A stretch of 10,017 nucleotides of DNA from CAYNUJ01 sp964621225. Its GTDB lineage: Bacteria > Bacteroidota > Ignavibacteria > Ignavibacteriales > Melioribacteraceae. Each line of letters begins with the position of its first letter. Within the stretch, counting starts at the first letter, position 1. Of this stretch, positions 7,340-10,017 are shown one piece after another. The notes below the pieces were generated by a model. The model was not told the DNA's origin, searched no databases, and was given only the letters and a program-made list of their open reading frames with translations. The stretch lies in the NCBI GenBank assembly GCA_964621225.1, contig CAZULK010000097.1, forward strand, positions 1 through 10,017, written 5' to 3'. The translations under genes and the position numbers were made by a program.

Positions 7340-9817
7340 CTATACTTTTTCTATTTTAACTGCACATTTTTTATAATCCGGCTCCTTCGAGATTGGATCG
7401 TATTGATCCAAAGTAATCTTATTGACAAGCCTGGATTCATCAAAGAATGGAATAAAGACGTTCCCTTTATTGGGAACGCTTCTTCCATTTATATCGGCAT
7501 AAAACTCAACGCTTCCCCTACGCGAAGTTACTCTAACTTTATCGCCTCGTTTTATACCTAATCTTTTAGCATCTTCGGGATTGATATTGACCACAGCTCT
7601 CGGTACAGCTCTTCTCAATTCGGGAACTCTCATTGTCATTGTACCGGTATGCCAATGTTCCAACATTCTACCTGTACAGAGCCAGAATGGATATTCTTTA
7701 TCCGGTTTTTCTGCCGGTGGTTCATATGGCACAGCCAAAATTGTTGCTCTGTAATTGTTTTTCTTTGCTTTATAGAATGCGATCTTTGTTTTCTTATCCT
7801 TATGTTCTTCCAAGAATTTTGCAGCATAAGGATCGTAATCTGCGTTGTATCTCCATTTAACAGAGACAGCATTTGATTTTGTGTTTTTTACCTTATTCCA
7901 TACTGGAGCAAAGTCGTAATGTCCGTTTTCTTTTTTATCTTTCAATACATAAGGCCAAACAACACCGTGTTCTTTCCTTAATACATCATAGGGAGCTAAG
8001 TCTTTTCCTCTTCCGAGTGAAAAACTTCTATATTCTTCCCACAAGTCTCTGTAAAAGGTTTCTTCGGGATAATTATATATTATATCTGCCACGGTTTTAT
8101 TACCTACTTTCAACCGTTTTGCAACTTCTCTCATCTGCCAAATTTCAGGCATTGCCTCACCCGGAGAATCAACAATTTTATTCCAATGCTGAGTTCTTCT
8201 TTCGGCGTTACCGTATGCGCCTTCTTTTTCAACCCACATGGAAGAGGGGAGTACAACATCCGCGACTTCAGTGGATTTTGTTGGATAAACATCGGAAACA
8301 ATTATAAATACATCCTTTTCTTTTGCGGCTTTGGTATATCTGTTTAAGTTCGGCAATGTTTGGAATGGATTAGCAACTTGAACCCATAATAATTTAATCT
8401 TTCCGTTATCGATTGCACGGAACATTTCTATTGTATGAAGGCCGGGTTTTGGATTTATTTTTTCCACCGGAATTTTCCAGATTTCCGCGGCAATTTTACG
8501 GTGTTCCGGATTTTTGACCACCATGTCGGCCGGTAATCTGTGTACAAATGTTCCAACTTCCCTTGCGGTACCGCATGCACTTGGTTGACCTGTTAGGGAG
8601 AAGGGACCATTACCCGGTTTGGAAATCTTTCCGGTCAATAAGTGAATGTTATAAACAAGATGATTAATCCATGTTCCCCGTGTATGTTGATTGAAGCCCA
8701 TTGTCCAATAGGAAACGACATTTCTTTTAGGATCGGAAATTAATTTGGCTGCTTCTTCAAGTTTATCTTCATCAACACCACTTAATTTCGATACATATTT
8801 CTTTGTGTACTTGCTAACGAATTTTTTGTATTCCTCAAAAGTAATTGGTGTCATTGCTCCGGCATTTTTAGGAATGTCGGCGCCGCCATCTTTCAATCCA
8901 TAACCAATATTGGTTGTTCCTTTTTTGAATACAACGTTTTCTTTTACAAACTCTTCGTCGTAAAGTTTGTTTTGAATTATGTAATTGGCAAAATAGTTAG
9001 CAATTGCCAAATCTGTTTGGGGTTCAAAGCCGAGGAATAAATCAGCTTCTTGGCTTACTCTTGTGAACTGTGTCCCCAAATCGACAATTTTAACCTTATC
9101 CGGATTTTTCAATTTTGTATCCATAATGCGGGAGAATAATACGGGATGCATTTCAGCCATATTTGCACCCCAAGTAAAGAAGGTATCGGCATGTTCAATA
9201 TCTTCGTAAGAGCCCATCGGTTCGTCCGATTGAAATGTTCTCATGAATGCAGCAACCGCACTTGCCATACACATTCTTGCATTGGGATCAATATGGTTAG
9301 ATCCGACTCCGTTTTTTGCTACGAATCCCAGTCCGGCTTTCATAAATTTAACAGCTGCGTAACCTTCGAATATTGTCCATTGTCCTGATCCAAACATTGC
9401 AACTGCGTCGGATCCATCCTCTTTGAGAATTTTTTCATATTTGGAAGCAATTAAATCGAGTGCCTCATCCCAGGAAGATTCTACGAGTTTTCCATTCTTT
9501 CTGATTAATGGTTTTTTCAATCTGTCCTTACCATACATTATTTTGGCGAGGAAATACCCTTTGATGCAATTCAATCCTTTATTGGAAAAGCAGTCGGGAT
9601 CACCTTTTGTAGCAACTAATTTTCCGTCTTTAGTTCCTACCAATACACCACAGCCCGTACCGCAAAAGCGGCATACAGATTTTTCCCAGGTAATACCCAG
9701 TTGATCCGTCTTCGCCGATGGCGACTTGCTTTTTTTACCAGTGCACGAATAAAGAGAAGCAATGGCAAGAGAAGCAGCGGTTGTTTTCAGAAAATTTCTT
9801 CTGTTTAATAATTCCAT
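7340..9817 (-). CDS. napA: NapA, periplasmic nitrate reductase catalytic subunit
   Basis: NapA reduces nitrate to nitrite at a Mo-bis-molybdopterin guanine dinucleotide site in the periplasm. I chose the ATG at 9817 (825 residues) over the in-frame GTG at 9823, because AAGGGAG sits five bases before the ATG but overlaps the GTG. The Tat signal NRRNFLK is at 5-11. The [4Fe-4S] cluster is C49, C52, C56 and C84, followed by GLNCIKG. The Mo ligand is Cys183 in NARMCMAS, which separates NapA (Cys) from NarG (Asp). MGFNQHTRGTW, TGQPSACGTAREVGTF and the C-terminal CTGRMLEHWHTGTM and PDYKKCAVKIEKV are near-identical to those of proteobacterial NapA as I remember them. The signal ends SLYSC TGKK (Cys25), which could be a lipobox. 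It follows napD by 13 bases and precedes napG by three. Confidence 0.97.
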   Translation of the reverse strand: MELLNRRNFLKTTAASLAIASLYSCTGKKSKSPSAKTDQLGITWEKSVCRFCGTGCGVLVGTKDGKLVATKGDPDCFSNKGLNCIKGYFLAKIMYGKDRLKKPLIRKNGKLVESSWDEALDLIASKYEKILKEDGSDAVAMFGSGQWTIFEGYAAVKFMKAGLGFVAKNGVGSNHIDPNARMCMASAVAAFMRTFQSDEPMGSYEDIEHADTFFTWGANMAEMHPVLFSRIMDTKLKNPDKVKIVDLGTQFTRVSQEADLFLGFEPQTDLAIANYFANYIIQNKLYDEEFVKENVVFKKGTTNIGYGLKDGGADIPKNAGAMTPITFEEYKKFVSKYTKKYVSKLSGVDEDKLEEAAKLISDPKRNVVSYWTMGFNQHTRGTWINHLVYNIHLLTGKISKPGNGPFSLTGQPSACGTAREVGTFVHRLPADMVVKNPEHRKIAAEIWKIPVEKINPKPGLHTIEMFRAIDNGKIKLLWVQVANPFQTLPNLNRYTKAAKEKDVFIIVSDVYPTKSTEVADVVLPSSMWVEKEGAYGNAERRTQHWNKIVDSPGEAMPEIWQMREVAKRLKVGNKTVADIIYNYPEETFYRDLWEEYRSFSLGRGKDLAPYDVLRKEHGVVWPYVLKDKKENGHYDFAPVWNKVKNTKSNAVSVKWRYNADYDPYAAKFLEEHKDKKTKIAFYKAKKNNYRATILAVPYEPPAEKPDKEYPFWLCTGRMLEHWHTGTMTMRVPELRRAVPRAVVNINPEDAKRLGIKRGDKVRVTSRRGSVEFYADINGRSVPNKGNVFIPFFDESRLVNKITLDQYDPISKEPDYKKCAVKIEKV

Positions 9818-9822
9818 TTTCA

Positions 9823-9829
9823 CTCCCTT
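9823..9829 (-). promoter_or_regulatory. napA ribosome binding site
   Basis: AAGGGAG is read leftward here, a good Shine-Dalgarno match. It is five bases from the ATG at 9817. Its last G is the first base of the alternative GTG, which makes that GTG an unlikely start. The site lies in the short gap after napD. Confidence 0.65.
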
Positions 9830-9830
9830 A

Positions 9831-10017
9831 TTAGTTGTTTAAAACTTCTTCTTCAAAAAAATGAGATATTATTTCCAAATCCTCAACAAATTGTAAACTA
9901 CGGATTTGTTCGCAAATGTATGCAGAGTAATCGGTAGAATCTGCTTCTATAAGTGCAGCATATTTGTTTTCGTTCTTTTCAAGAAGCGTTACCTGAGGAA
10001 ATTCATTGATTTTTCTT
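9831..10017 (-). CDS. napD: NapD, Tat-signal chaperone for NapA, 3' part only
   Basis: The reading frame enters at the right edge and ends with TAA at 9831-9833, giving the last 61 residues. The visible part runs from INEFPQVTLLEKNENKYA through IRSLQFVEDLEIISHFFEEE to the end. This follows NapD: a small ferredoxin-like fold with 'FP.v.' early, a middle strand with acidic residues, 'ir...v.gv' and a final strand ending in '.H' with an acidic tail. NapD binds the twin-arginine signal of NapA in the cytoplasm and delays export until the molybdenum cofactor is in place. Families usually run about 80-110 residues, so perhaps a quarter to a half is missing. Its place 13 bases ahead of napA strongly supports the call; sequence alone would be weaker because the family is divergent. 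Confidence 0.75.
   Translation of the reverse strand, partial: RKINEFPQVTLLEKNENKYAALIEADSTDYSAYICEQIRSLQFVEDLEIISHFFEEEVLNN

Noticed and set aside
7633..8307. Several rightward open frames opposite napA
   Set aside because: They lie wholly inside the conserved napA sequence, and their translations are Phe/Leu/Arg-rich without domain features.
9818..9823. In-frame GTG at 9823 as the napA start
   Set aside because: The Shine-Dalgarno AAGGGAG overlaps this GTG, while it sits five bases before the ATG at 9817, which also starts just before the Tat motif.

Overview
The window reads as ordinary chromosome of a low-GC Gram-negative bacterium, most likely from the Bacteroidota/Chlorobiota/Ignavibacteriota group. 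Three things point there: a secreted DUF3078-type protein typical of that group, a promoter matching the Bacteroidota pattern (TTG, 19 bases, TAnnTTTG) in front of it, and Nap proteins with lipoprotein-like signals. I infer the phylum from family resemblance; no rRNA or other formal marker is present.

Layout. Positions 1-119 are an AT-rich divergent spacer; a leftward gene may begin at position 19. Positions 120-1974 hold two rightward genes one base apart: a class V PLP-dependent aminotransferase-like enzyme and a stand-alone NAD(P)H-hydrate epimerase (NnrE). They meet a leftward DUF3078 gene (1971-2813) tail to tail, sharing a TTAA as both stop codons. A 105-base divergent spacer carries the DUF3078 promoter and separates it from uvrB (2919-4934), a complete nucleotide excision repair gene.

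Positions 4935-10017 are a compact leftward operon for periplasmic nitrate reduction. In transcription order it is napD (3' part only), napA, napG, napH, napB, napF. Genes overlap or lie within 13 bases, so they should be translated together. The catalytic subunit NapA (Mo-bis-MGD plus one [4Fe-4S]) reduces nitrate to nitrite in the periplasm. NapB is the diheme electron donor to NapA. NapG and NapH form a membrane-bound iron-sulfur quinol dehydrogenase route. NapD is the chaperone binding the NapA Tat signal, and NapF is a maturation-associated ferredoxin. No napC tetraheme quinol dehydrogenase gene is seen, so NapGH is the quinol route visible here, although genes upstream of napD lie outside the window.

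The most notable points are the lipoprotein-type Cys in NapB and possibly in NapA, a displaced histidine in the NapB PPxIPH region, a Tat-like but RK-containing N-terminus on NapF, and two convergent gene pairs with stop codons overlapping or directly abutting. I found no CRISPR array, tRNA, rRNA, insertion sequence or clear sign of horizontal transfer. I did not find a convincing undescribed system: this is a recognisable pathway with lineage-specific variations.
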